15,157 bases of DNA. It comes from Ga0077536 sp943370145 (GTDB taxonomy: Bacteria; Pseudomonadota; Gammaproteobacteria; Ga0077536). The DNA lies in the NCBI GenBank assembly GCA_943370145.1, contig CALRPY020000082.1, forward strand, positions 1 through 15,157, in the 5' to 3' direction. The notes below the pieces were generated by a model. The model had not been told where the DNA came from. It searched no databases and saw only the letters and a list, made by a program, of their open reading frames with translations. The translations under genes and the position numbers were made by a program. Below, piece by piece: positions 5,340 to 13,017 of the stretch (positions are counted from its first letter, which is position 1; the number at the start of each line of letters is the position of its first letter).

Positions 5340-6236
5340 GTGGACAAACTGGCGAGTATCGAGACCTTCATCACGGTGGCCGATTGCCAGAGCTTCTCGG
5401 GGGCGGCCGAGCAGCTGCGGATGTCGAAGGCGATGGTCAGCAGGCACATCCAGCACCTCGAGCAGCGCTTGGGCACCCGGCTGTTCGCCCGCACCACCCG
5501 CCACCTGCGGCTGACCGAAGCCGGCACGGCCTACCTGGCCGGTTGCCGGCGCGTGCTCGCGGATCTCGCGGCGCTGGAGCACGCGGTCGGCCAGTTCAGC
5601 GATGCGCCGCACGGCGTGCTGAAGGTGCTTGCACCGACTTCCTTCGGCAGCTTCCAGCTCGCGCCGGTGATTGCCGAGTACGCGCAGCGCTACCCGAGCG
5701 TGCAGGTGCAGCTGAACCTCAGCGACCGGCCGGTCGGGCTGATGGAGGAAGGGGTCGACGTCGAGATCCACATCGGCGCGCTGCCGGATTCCAGCCTCGT
5801 CGCCCGGCGCATCGCCGAGGTGCAGCTGCTCGTCTGCGGCGCGCCGGCCTATTTCACGCGCCACGGCGTGCCGGCGACGCCCGCCGATCTCGCACACCAC
5901 AACTGCCTGCGCTACAGCCAGGGCAGCCGCAAGGGTTCATGGCTCTTCCGCATGGAAGGCAAGGACGTGGCGACCCGGGTGCAGGGCGATTTCGAGGCGA
6001 CGACCGGCGACGCCGTGCGGATGGCGGCGGTGGGCGGGCTGGGCCTCGCGCAGCTGCCGAGCTACATGGTGCGGGACGATCTGGCGGCGGGCCGGCTCGG
6101 CGCGGTGCTGGCCGCCTATGCGCCGGCACCGGCGCCCCTGTATGCGGTGTACGCGCACCGTGACCTGTCGGCCACGGTGCGCGAGTTCGTGGATCTGCTC
6201 GCGGTGCATTTTCACCACGAGCCGGGGCGGGACTGA
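5340..6236 (+). CDS. LysR-family transcriptional regulator, CrgA-like
   Basis: A 298-residue LTTR with the typical two parts. The N-terminal winged helix-turn-helix (about 1-60) contains FSGAAEQLRMSKAMVSRHI and LEQRLGTRLFARTTRHLRLTEAG. The C-terminal effector-binding domain (about 90-290) has the features ALPDSSLVARRI, LLVCGAPAYF and the TTGDAVRMAAVGGLGLAQLPSYM region, as in CrgA/DsdC-like regulators. The start is a GTG at 5340 preceded by a GGCGGGGCGG purine-rich tract. The HTH begins at once, so no earlier start is needed. The gene diverges from the 79-aa exported-protein gene, the usual arrangement of an LTTR and its target. It converges on the NhaD-like transporter with only 6 bp between the stops. 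The effector is unknown. Confidence 0.95.
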   Translation: MDKLASIETFITVADCQSFSGAAEQLRMSKAMVSRHIQHLEQRLGTRLFARTTRHLRLTEAGTAYLAGCRRVLADLAALEHAVGQFSDAPHGVLKVLAPTSFGSFQLAPVIAEYAQRYPSVQVQLNLSDRPVGLMEEGVDVEIHIGALPDSSLVARRIAEVQLLVCGAPAYFTRHGVPATPADLAHHNCLRYSQGSRKGSWLFRMEGKDVATRVQGDFEATTGDAVRMAAVGGLGLAQLPSYMVRDDLAAGRLGAVLAAYAPAPAPLYAVYAHRDLSATVREFVDLLAVHFHHEPGRD

Positions 6237-6247
6237 CTGGCGTCAGT
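6232..6247. repeat. 16-bp palindrome spanning both convergent stop codons
   Basis: ACTGAC (6232-6237) and GTCAGT (6242-6247) are perfect reverse complements around TGGC. The stop codon of the LysR gene (TGA, 6234-6236) and that of the convergent transporter (6243-6245) are mirror images within the two arms. There is no T-tract, so if it works as a terminator it is a weak one. Confidence 0.6.
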
Positions 6248-7511
6248 GCGCGCCTTGGACCTGCTCGACCTGCGCGGCGCCCGCGGGCGCTGCCTTGTGC
6301 GGCGCGTGCGGGTGCCAGCCGACGATGTACAGCATCACCAGGAAGCCGATCACGTAGGCCACCGCGACGTGCCAGCCGTGGCGCAGCCACAGGCCCACCG
6401 AGCGCGCTTCCGGGTAGAGGTTGGACAGCGCGACACCGGCGCTGGAGCCGAACCAGATCATCGAACCGCCGAAGCCGACCGCGTAGGCAAGCACGCCCCA
6501 GTCGTAGCCGCCCTGTTTCAGCGCGAGCGCCGTCAGCGGGATGTTGTCGAACACCGAGGACACGAAGCCGAGGCCGAAGGCCGTCTGCCACGAGGCCACG
6601 GGCAGGCTCTCCACTGGCATCAGCGACGCGCAGCTGACCAGCGACAGCAGGAAGACCGAGCCCATCGCCGTTTCCGGCAGCAGCTCCCAGTCGTGGCGGC
6701 GCACCTTGATGGTCAGCGCGATCGCGACCCACACCGCCACGCCGATGAACGGGAAGCCGTTCGCCTTGTCCGGGTAGTGGCTGTTGACGACGATGTTGGT
6801 CGTCATCGCCGCGACCAGGATGAACACCACGACGCCGATCCGGCCCCAGTCGACGTGCGTGTGCTGGTGCGCGTTCTTCAGGATCGGCGAGTGCTTGTGC
6901 TGCTGGATGGCGGCCGGGATGCCGAAGATCACCAGCGCGACGATGGCCGCCACGTAGGCGTGGAAGACGTCCTGCGGCGCCACGCCGTCGATCCACATCA
7001 TGGTCGTCGTCGTGTCGCCGACCACGCTGCCCGAGCCGCCGGCGTTCGAGGCCGCGACGATCGCCGCGAGGTAGCCGATGTGCACCTTCGCCCGGAACAG
7101 CTGGTGCGCCATCGCGCCGCCGATCATCGCCGCCGCGATGTTGTCGAGGAAGCTCGACAGCACGAACACCATCACCAGCATCACGAAGCCGCCCTTCCAG
7201 TCGTCCGGGAGGTACTTCGGCAGGATCACGGGCACGTGGCTCTTCTCGAAATGTCGCGCCAGCAGGGCGAAGCCCATCAGCAGCGCGAACAGGTTCGCGA
7301 GCGTGACCCATTCGTGGTGGAAGTGGGCGGCGAGGCCCGCGACCCCGGCGCCCGTCTTGAAGCCGGTGAACACCAGCTTGTAGCCGACGATCGACGCGAG
7401 GCCGGTGAGGGCGACCGCGAGCGTGTGGTGATGGAACAGCGCGACGCCGAGCAGCGTGCACGCGAACAGGATGAATTCGACCGGAATGCCGAACACGGCC
7501 AGCCCTGCCAT
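6243..7511 (-). CDS. NhaD/ArsB-type ion transporter (IT superfamily, CitM/NhaD-like)
   Basis: A 422-residue inner-membrane protein with about 10-12 hydrophobic segments. The internal two-fold repeat of the ion transporter superfamily is visible: SSFLDNIAAAMIGGAM (119-134) matches SSVFDNIPLTALAL (318-331), and NAGGSGSVVGDTTTT (156-170) matches GFGGSMIWFGSSAGVALSN (346-364). These re-entrant hairpins carry the ion and substrate site in relatives such as NhaD, ArsB and CitM. A cytosolic His-rich loop (QQHKHSPILKNAHQHTH) separates the halves. Substrate is most likely Na+/H+ or a carboxylate and cannot be decided by eye. I chose the ATG at 7511 because GAGGGGGG lies just upstream and the first hydrophobic segment begins there. 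The longer in-frame reading to 7733 would run into the LysR gene and has no membrane character. Confidence 0.9.
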   Translation of the reverse strand: MAGLAVFGIPVEFILFACTLLGVALFHHHTLAVALTGLASIVGYKLVFTGFKTGAGVAGLAAHFHHEWVTLANLFALLMGFALLARHFEKSHVPVILPKYLPDDWKGGFVMLVMVFVLSSFLDNIAAAMIGGAMAHQLFRAKVHIGYLAAIVAASNAGGSGSVVGDTTTTMMWIDGVAPQDVFHAYVAAIVALVIFGIPAAIQQHKHSPILKNAHQHTHVDWGRIGVVVFILVAAMTTNIVVNSHYPDKANGFPFIGVAVWVAIALTIKVRRHDWELLPETAMGSVFLLSLVSCASLMPVESLPVASWQTAFGLGFVSSVFDNIPLTALALKQGGYDWGVLAYAVGFGGSMIWFGSSAGVALSNLYPEARSVGLWLRHGWHVAVAYVIGFLVMLYIVGWHPHAPHKAAPAGAAQVEQVQGAH

Positions 7512-7552
7512 GGACCCCCCTCTCGAGTATTTGGTTTTATGCGAAAGGCAGC

Positions 7553-7579
7553 AGTATAGGGGAGCGCGCGGCCGTACAA
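7553..7579 (-). promoter_or_regulatory. Candidate promoter for the NhaD-like transporter
   Basis: On the minus strand, TTGTAC (7579-7574) and TATACT (7558-7553) are 15 bp apart, a short spacing, in the 118-bp gap between the upstream LysR gene and the transporter. The -10 box is good and the -35 match is modest. It suggests the transporter can be transcribed apart from the LysR gene. Confidence 0.4.
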
Positions 7580-7629
7580 GCGATGGAATCGTCCTCCAAA
7601 CGCGGCAAGCCCCTGCGCGCGCCGCGGCC

Positions 7630-8556
7630 TCAGGCTGGCGGTGCGGGCAGGCGTGCGTCCTCCACCGCCCGCGCGAGCAGGGACGACGCCCAGTCGACCA
7701 GCACGCGCACCTTCGCCGACAGGCGCCGGCCACGGGGATACATCACGTAGATGGGCACCGGGTCCGGGCGCCAGTCCGGCAGCAGGCGCACGAGCCGGCC
7801 TTCGCGCAGCGCGTCCTCCGCCATCAGCGTGCTGGTCTGGATGATGCCGAGGCCGGCCAGGCCCGCCTCGAGGTAGGCCTCGCTGTCGTTGACCGCGAAA
7901 CGCCCGTCGAGCAGCAGCTCCAGGCGCTCGCCGTCGCGGTTGAAGTTCCAGGTGTCCGTCTCGCCATAGCGGGTCGCGAAATAGCGGACGACGTCGTGAT
8001 CCAGCAACTCGTGCGGGTGCGTAGGCACGCTGCGCGCCGCGAGATAGGCGGGCGCCGCGCAGTAGAGCACGTCAATTTCGCCGACGGGCTGGGCCTCCAG
8101 CGAGGAATCCAGCGGGGCGCCGCCGCGCACCACGCAGTCCACCCCTTCCTCGAGCAGATCGGCCGGCCGGTCGCTGCAGCCGAGTTCGAGGCGGATGCCG
8201 GGATACAGCGCGAAGAATTCAGGCAGCGCCGGCACCAGCACCCGCCGGCCGAAGGTCGCGCCGACGTCCACCCGCAGCCGCCCCTGCAGCGCCGTCCGGG
8301 TGCCGGCGATCTCGTGTTCGCTGTCCTCGATGTCGGCGAGGATGCGCGCGCAGCGTTCGTAGTAGGCGGCCCCCTCGACCGTCACGCTGACGCGCCGGGT
8401 GGTGCGGTTCAGGAGCCTGACGCCGAGACGCTGCTCGAGTTGCTGCACGAGGGTGCTGACGGTGGCTTTCGGCAGGCCCATCTGTTCGGCCGTGCGCGTG
8501 AAGCTCGCCGTATCGACGACCCGCACGAACACTTCCATGGCCTGCAGCCGGTTCAT
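7630..8556 (-). CDS. LysR-family regulator divergent from the RND efflux operon
   Basis: A 308-residue LTTR. The helix-turn-helix (about 1-60) reads FTRTAEQMGLPKATVSTLV then LEQRLGVRLLNRTTRRVSVTVEG. The effector domain follows, with APLDSSLEAQPVGEIDVLYC and the EAYLEAGLAGLGIIQTSTLM region. It belongs to the same CrgA-like branch as the LysR protein at 5340-6236. Compare their ALPDSSLVARRIAEVQLLVC with APLDSSLEAQPVGEIDVLYC. They are paralogue-like but clearly diverged. The start at 8556 is set by the HTH position. There is no strong Shine-Dalgarno, and the longer frame to 8709 would cross the efflux promoter. The position opposite the pump genes makes it the likely local regulator. In Pseudomonas aeruginosa the analogous MexT is also a LysR protein, but it is encoded in the same direction as the pump. 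Confidence 0.94.
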   Translation of the reverse strand: MNRLQAMEVFVRVVDTASFTRTAEQMGLPKATVSTLVQQLEQRLGVRLLNRTTRRVSVTVEGAAYYERCARILADIEDSEHEIAGTRTALQGRLRVDVGATFGRRVLVPALPEFFALYPGIRLELGCSDRPADLLEEGVDCVVRGGAPLDSSLEAQPVGEIDVLYCAAPAYLAARSVPTHPHELLDHDVVRYFATRYGETDTWNFNRDGERLELLLDGRFAVNDSEAYLEAGLAGLGIIQTSTLMAEDALREGRLVRLLPDWRPDPVPIYVMYPRGRRLSAKVRVLVDWASSLLARAVEDARLPAPPA

Positions 8557-8563
8557 GGCAAAT

Positions 8564-8581
8564 TGTTCAGATACGTGAACA
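8564..8581. promoter_or_regulatory. Candidate LysR recognition site, TGTTCA-N6-TGAACA
   Basis: A perfect 18-bp dyad in the AT-rich 104-bp spacer between the LysR gene and the pump operon. Its centre lies about 64-65 bp before the transcription start predicted from the -10 box at 8625-8630. That matches the -65 region where LTTRs usually bind. It also sits just in front of the LysR start codon, which would suit autorepression. The half-sites give T-N12-A spacing rather than the textbook T-N11-A. Confidence 0.6.
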
Positions 8582-8602
8582 TTAAGTTTGAAAATAAACG
8601 GT

Positions 8603-8630
8603 TTGTGCGCGATTTGCGAACGCATATGAT
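8603..8630 (+). promoter_or_regulatory. Candidate sigma70 promoter of the RND efflux operon
   Basis: A good -10 box TATGAT (8625-8630) is preceded by a weak -35 TTGTGC (8603-8608) at 16-bp spacing. The weak -35 fits a promoter that needs an activator. Predicted start is near 8637, followed by an AAGGA ribosome-binding site (8646-8650) 10 bp before the ATG at 8661. Confidence 0.5.
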
Positions 8631-8660
8631 GCACCGCGCATAACCAAGGACTCCTCTGTA

Positions 8661-9842
8661 ATGTCTGGAAGCCCCCGCTGCCGCAGCGCCCGTCGGCCGC
8701 TCGCCACATTCCTCGTCTGCGCGATGCTCGCCGCCTGCGGCAAGCAGGCGCCCGAAGGCGGCCCCGCCGCCATGGCGGGCGGAGCCCCCCCGGTGACCGT
8801 CGCCGCGGCGATCACCCGCGAGGTCCAGGAGGTGGACGAATTCGCCGGCCGCATCGAGGCGACGCAGCAGGTCGAGATTCGCGCACGGGTCAACGGCTAC
8901 CTCGAGTCCATCCACTTCGAGCCCGGCGAGGAGGTCAAGGCCGGTGACCTGCTGTTCGTGATCGATCCCAAGCCCTTCGAGGCCCGGCTGGCCGCGGCCG
9001 AGGCCGCCGCCGCGAACACCCGCGCCCAGCTCGAACTCGCGCGCCTCGAACTCGCCCGCCAGCAGCAGATGCTGCCCGACCGCGCGACCTCCCGTCGCGA
9101 GTACGACGCCGCGGCGGCCGCCGTCGCGACGCTGGAGGCAGCGCTGCGCGCCAACGAGGCGACGATCGACGTCGCCCGCATCGACCTCGGCTACACCCGC
9201 ATCACCTCGCCGATCGACGGCCGCGTCGGCAAGGACGAGCGGACGATCGGCAATCTCGTGCAGGGTGACGCCCCCGACTCCCCGCTGCTGACCAGCGTCG
9301 TGGGGCTCGACCCGATCTATGCGACCTTCGAGGCCGACGAAGGGGCGTTCCTGAAATACATCGGCGCCGCGCGCGGCAGCTCGCTGAAGGTCGAGGTCGG
9401 GCTCGCCAACGAGGACGGCACGCCGCACGCGGCAACCCTCGCCTTCATCGACAACCAGTTGAATCCCGCCAGCGGTACCGTGCGCATGCGCGCGCTGCTG
9501 CCGAATCCCGACCGCCGCTTCACGCCCGGGCTCTATGCGCGCGTGCGCCTGTCAGACAGCACGCGGCCGCGTCGCGTGGTGCTGGTTGCCGACCGCGCGA
9601 TCGGCACCGACCAGAGCAAGCGCTTCGTGCTGGTGCTCGACAAGGACAACAACGCCCAATACCGCGAGGTCCGGCCCGGCCGCGTGTTCGACGGCCTGCG
9701 CGTGATCGAGGGCGGGCTCGAGGAGGGGGAAGTCATCGTCGTCAACGGCCTGCAGCGCGTGCGCCCCGGCTCGCCGGTGACGCCGACCAGGGCCGACATG
9801 GCGCAGGCCATCAGCGCGCCGCCGCCGGCCGCGGGCGGTTGA
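8661..9842 (+). CDS. mexE: RND efflux periplasmic adaptor lipoprotein, MexE class
   Basis: The membrane-fusion subunit that bridges the inner-membrane pump and the outer-membrane channel. The 393-residue precursor has a lipoprotein signal peptide with lipobox LAAC and lipidated Cys26. A barrel-sandwich (lipoyl) half with VEIRARVNGYL follows, then GEEVKAGDLLFVIDPKPFEA, an Ala-rich alpha-helical hairpin (about 105-170), and the second lipoyl half ITSPIDGRVGKDERTIGNLVQ. The beta-barrel has FLKYI, NEDGTPH, FIDNQLNPASGTVRMRA and FTPGLYARV, and the C-terminal membrane-proximal domain has FVLVLDKDNNAQYREV, GLRVIEGG and VNGLQRVRPG. These motifs match MexE more closely than AcrA/MexA in my recollection. 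It is the first gene of the operon, with AAGGA ten bases before the ATG, and the stop lies 4 bp before the pump gene. Expression is probably controlled by the divergent LysR gene. Confidence 0.94.
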   Translation: MSGSPRCRSARRPLATFLVCAMLAACGKQAPEGGPAAMAGGAPPVTVAAAITREVQEVDEFAGRIEATQQVEIRARVNGYLESIHFEPGEEVKAGDLLFVIDPKPFEARLAAAEAAAANTRAQLELARLELARQQQMLPDRATSRREYDAAAAAVATLEAALRANEATIDVARIDLGYTRITSPIDGRVGKDERTIGNLVQGDAPDSPLLTSVVGLDPIYATFEADEGAFLKYIGAARGSSLKVEVGLANEDGTPHAATLAFIDNQLNPASGTVRMRALLPNPDRRFTPGLYARVRLSDSTRPRRVVLVADRAIGTDQSKRFVLVLDKDNNAQYREVRPGRVFDGLRVIEGGLEEGEVIVVNGLQRVRPGSPVTPTRADMAQAISAPPPAAGG

Positions 9843-9846
9843 GCGC

Positions 9847-12800
9847 ATGAACGTCTCACGCGCATTCATCGACCGCCCGATCTTCGCGGCGGTGCTGTCG
9901 ATCGCGATCTTCGTCGCGGGCGTGATCGCGATCCCCTTCCTGCCGGTGTCCGAATACCCGGACGTCGTGCCGCCGTCGATCGTGGTCACCGCGACCTATC
10001 CGGGGGCCAATCCCAAGGTCATCGCCGAGACCGTCGCCGCGCCGCTCGAGGAGCAGATCAACGGCGTCGAGAACATGCTGTACATGTCGTCGCAGGCGAT
10101 GAGCGACGGCATGCTGAACGTGACCGTCACGTTCAAGATCGGCACCGACCCGGACCTCGCCGAAACCCAGGTGCAGAACCGCGTGCAGCGCGCGCTGCCG
10201 CGACTGCCCGCGGAAGTGCGCCAGATCGGCGTCGTCACGCAGAAGCAGTCGCCGAACCTGACGATGGTGGTGCACCTGCTGTCGCCGGACGCGCGCTACG
10301 ACGAGCTCTACCTGCGCAACTACGCGGTGCTGAACATCCGCGACAAGCTGCGCCGCATCCCCGGCATGGGCGAGGCAATGGTGTTCGGCGCCGGCGACTA
10401 CGCGATGCGCGTGTGGCTGGACCCCAACAAGCTCGCCGCGCGCGAGCTGACCGCGAGCGACGTCGTGCAGGCGATACGCGAGCAGAACCAGCAGGTGGCG
10501 GCCGGCGTGGTCGGCGCGCCACCGGCGGCGCCGGGCACCGAGTTCCAGCTGTCGGTGAACACGCAGGGGCGCCTGTCCACCGAAGCCGAGTTCGGCGACA
10601 TCATCATCCGCACATCAGAGGACGGCGGCGTGCTGCGGCTGCGCGACGTCGCGCGCATCGAGCTCGCGGCCAGCGAGTACTCGCTGCGCAGCCTGCTCGA
10701 CAACAAGCCGGCGGTCGCCCTCGTCGTGTTCCAGGCGCCGCTGTCGAACTCCATCGCCCTCTCGAACGACGTGCGCGCGGCGATGGCGCGCATGAAGAAC
10801 GATTTCCCGGACGGCATGGACTACCAGATCGTCTACGACCCGACGCGCTTCGTGCAGAAGTCGATCAACGCGGTCGTGAAAACGCTCATCGAGGCGGTGC
10901 TGCTGGTGGTGGTCGTCGTGATCGTGTTCCTGAAGACCTGGCGCGCGTCGATCATCCCGCTCGCGGCGGTGCCGGTGTCGATCATCGGCACCTTCGCGGT
11001 GATGCTGGTCGCGGGCTTCTCGATCAACACGCTGACGCTGTTTGGCATGGTGCTCGCCATCGGCATCGTCGTCGACGACGCGATCGTCGTCGTCGAGAAC
11101 GTCGAGCGGAACATCGAGATGGGGCTCAGCCCCAAGGCCGCGAGCTACCGCGCGATGCAGGAGGTCAGCGGGCCGATCATCGCGATCGCGCTGACCCTGT
11201 GCGCGGTGTTCGTGCCGATCGCCTTCATCAGCGGGCTCACCGGCCAGTTCTATCGCCAGTTCTCGCTGACGATCGCCATCTCGACGGTGATCTCCGCGAT
11301 CAATTCGCTGACCCTGTCGCCGGCGCTCGCCGCGCTGCTGCTGCGTGCGAACGACGCGCCCAAGGACTGGCTGACGCGCCTGATGGACCGCCTCTTCGGC
11401 TGGTTCTTCCGCGGCTTCGACGCCGTCTTCCACCGCAGCGCGCACGGTTATACCGGCGCGGTGCGGCGCTTGCTGAAGGTCAAGACCCTGGTCCTCGTCG
11501 TCTACGCCGGCCTGTTGTGGGTGACCTGGCAGGCCTTCCAGGTCGTGCCCAGCGGTTTCATCCCGAGCCAGGACAAGCAGTACCTCATCGGCTTCGCGCA
11601 GCTGCCGGACGGCGCTTCGCTGGACCGTACCGAGCGGGTGCTGCGCCAGATGACGGACATCGCGTTGAAGACGCCCGGCGTCGACAACGCGGTCGGCTTC
11701 CCGGGACTGTCAATCAACGGATTCATGAACGCGCCGAACGCGGCGCTGATGTTCATCGGCCTCGACGACTTCGACGAGCGCAGCACGCCGGACCTGTCCG
11801 GGACCGCGATCAACGGTCAGATCAACATGCAGATGGGCGCCATCCAGGACGCCTTCGTCATGTTCTTCACGCCGCCGCCGGTCGACGGCCTCGGCGCGAT
11901 CGGCGGCTTCAAGCTGCAGCTCGAGGACCAGGCGGGGCTCGGCGACGAAGCGATGTACCAGGCCGTGCAGGCCGTGCAGATGAAGGCCTGGCAGACGCCC
12001 GAGCTCGCGGGCGTGTTCTCCAGTTACCAGATCAACGTGCCGCAGCTGAACGCCGCGATCGATCGCGAGAAGGCGAAGCAGATGGGCGTCGACCTGAACG
12101 AGCTGTTCTCGACGCTCCAGATCTATCTCGGCTCGCTGTACGTCAACGACTTCAACCGCTTCGGCAAGACCTATCGCGTGGTGGTGCAGGCCGACGCCCA
12201 GTACCGCTCTGACGCCGAGGACATCGCGCAGCTGAAGACCAGGAGCGCGAACGGCGAGATGGTGCCGCTCGGCGCGGTGCTCGACGTCAGGCAGGCCTTC
12301 GGCCCGGACCGCGCGATGCGCTACAACGCCTTCCCGTCGGCCGACATCAATGGCGCCCCCGCGCCGGGCGTGAGCTCGGGCCAGGCGCGCGCGGTCATGG
12401 AGCGGTTGCTGAACGACATCCTGCCGCGCGGGATCTCCTTCGAGTGGACCGAGCTGACCTACCAGGAAATCCTCGCCGGCAACACCGCCGTGCTGGTCTA
12501 CCCGCTGGTGGCGCTGCTCGTGATGCTGGTGCTCGCCGCGCTCTACGAGAGCTTCCGCCTGCCGCTCGCCATCATCCTCATCGTGCCGCTGTGCATGCTG
12601 TTCGCGATCGGCGGCGTCTGGTACACCGGCGGCGACAAGAACATCTTCACGCAGATCGCGCTGTTCGTGCTGATGGGGCTCGCGTGCAAGAACGCAATCC
12701 TCATCGTCGAGTTCGCGCGCGAACTCGAGATCCACGACCCGACGATAGGCCCCGTCAAGGCCGCGCTCGAAGCCTGCCGGCTGCGCCTGCGTCCGATCCT

Positions 12801-13017
12801 GATGACGTCGATCGCTTTCATCATGGGCGTGCTGCCGCTGGTGCTGTCGAGCGGCGCCGGCGCGGAGATGCGCCACGCGATGGGCGTCGCGGTGTTCTCG
12901 GGCATGGTCGGCGTGACGCTGTTCGGGCTGTTCCTGACGCCCGTGTTCTACGTGCTGCTGGCGAAGCGTCCGCCACCGCCGCCGGTGGTGCAGGCCCCGC
13001 AGGAGCGCGGCGCATGA
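9847..13017 (+). CDS. mexF: RND efflux inner-membrane pump, MexF class
   Basis: A proton-driven multidrug exporter of 1056 residues, full length for the HAE1 family. The N-terminus FIDRPIFAAVLSIAIFVAGV is the first membrane helix. Two large periplasmic loops follow TM1 and TM7. The proton relay is intact: Asp410 and Asp411 in GIVVDDAIVVVENVERN (TM4) and Lys948 in GLACKNAILIVEFAREL (TM10). MexF-like stretches include ISEYPEVVPP-like VSEYPDVVPPSIVV, SPNLTMVVHL, IREQNQQVAAG, FPGLSINGF, SYQINVPQLNA, YLGSLYVNDFNRFGKTY and ILMTSIAFIMGVLPLVLS. Known MexF pumps export chloramphenicol, fluoroquinolones, trimethoprim and quorum-signal precursors. The actual substrates here are unknown. The ATG at 9847 follows the adaptor's stop by 4 bp with no strong Shine-Dalgarno, suggesting translational coupling. 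Its own stop overlaps the next start (ATGA). Confidence 0.97.
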   Translation: MNVSRAFIDRPIFAAVLSIAIFVAGVIAIPFLPVSEYPDVVPPSIVVTATYPGANPKVIAETVAAPLEEQINGVENMLYMSSQAMSDGMLNVTVTFKIGTDPDLAETQVQNRVQRALPRLPAEVRQIGVVTQKQSPNLTMVVHLLSPDARYDELYLRNYAVLNIRDKLRRIPGMGEAMVFGAGDYAMRVWLDPNKLAARELTASDVVQAIREQNQQVAAGVVGAPPAAPGTEFQLSVNTQGRLSTEAEFGDIIIRTSEDGGVLRLRDVARIELAASEYSLRSLLDNKPAVALVVFQAPLSNSIALSNDVRAAMARMKNDFPDGMDYQIVYDPTRFVQKSINAVVKTLIEAVLLVVVVVIVFLKTWRASIIPLAAVPVSIIGTFAVMLVAGFSINTLTLFGMVLAIGIVVDDAIVVVENVERNIEMGLSPKAASYRAMQEVSGPIIAIALTLCAVFVPIAFISGLTGQFYRQFSLTIAISTVISAINSLTLSPALAALLLRANDAPKDWLTRLMDRLFGWFFRGFDAVFHRSAHGYTGAVRRLLKVKTLVLVVYAGLLWVTWQAFQVVPSGFIPSQDKQYLIGFAQLPDGASLDRTERVLRQMTDIALKTPGVDNAVGFPGLSINGFMNAPNAALMFIGLDDFDERSTPDLSGTAINGQINMQMGAIQDAFVMFFTPPPVDGLGAIGGFKLQLEDQAGLGDEAMYQAVQAVQMKAWQTPELAGVFSSYQINVPQLNAAIDREKAKQMGVDLNELFSTLQIYLGSLYVNDFNRFGKTYRVVVQADAQYRSDAEDIAQLKTRSANGEMVPLGAVLDVRQAFGPDRAMRYNAFPSADINGAPAPGVSSGQARAVMERLLNDILPRGISFEWTELTYQEILAGNTAVLVYPLVALLVMLVLAALYESFRLPLAIILIVPLCMLFAIGGVWYTGGDKNIFTQIALFVLMGLACKNAILIVEFARELEIHDPTIGPVKAALEACRLRLRPILMTSIAFIMGVLPLVLSSGAGAEMRHAMGVAVFSGMVGVTLFGLFLTPVFYVLLAKRPPPPPVVQAPQERGA

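Noticed and set aside
5168..5527. 120-codon N-terminal extension of the exported protein
   Set aside because: It would overlap the LysR coding region. The start at 5167 has AGGAG and opens a signal peptide.
5854..7461. Minus-strand frame of 535 codons overlapping the NhaD-like gene and the LysR end
   Set aside because: Arg/Pro/Gly-rich shadow. The true frame shows the duplicated transporter motifs.
12444..13013. 190-codon N-terminal extension of the outer-membrane channel
   Set aside because: It lies out of frame inside the pump gene. The ATG at 13014 begins a lipoprotein signal peptide and overlaps the pump's stop as ATGA.
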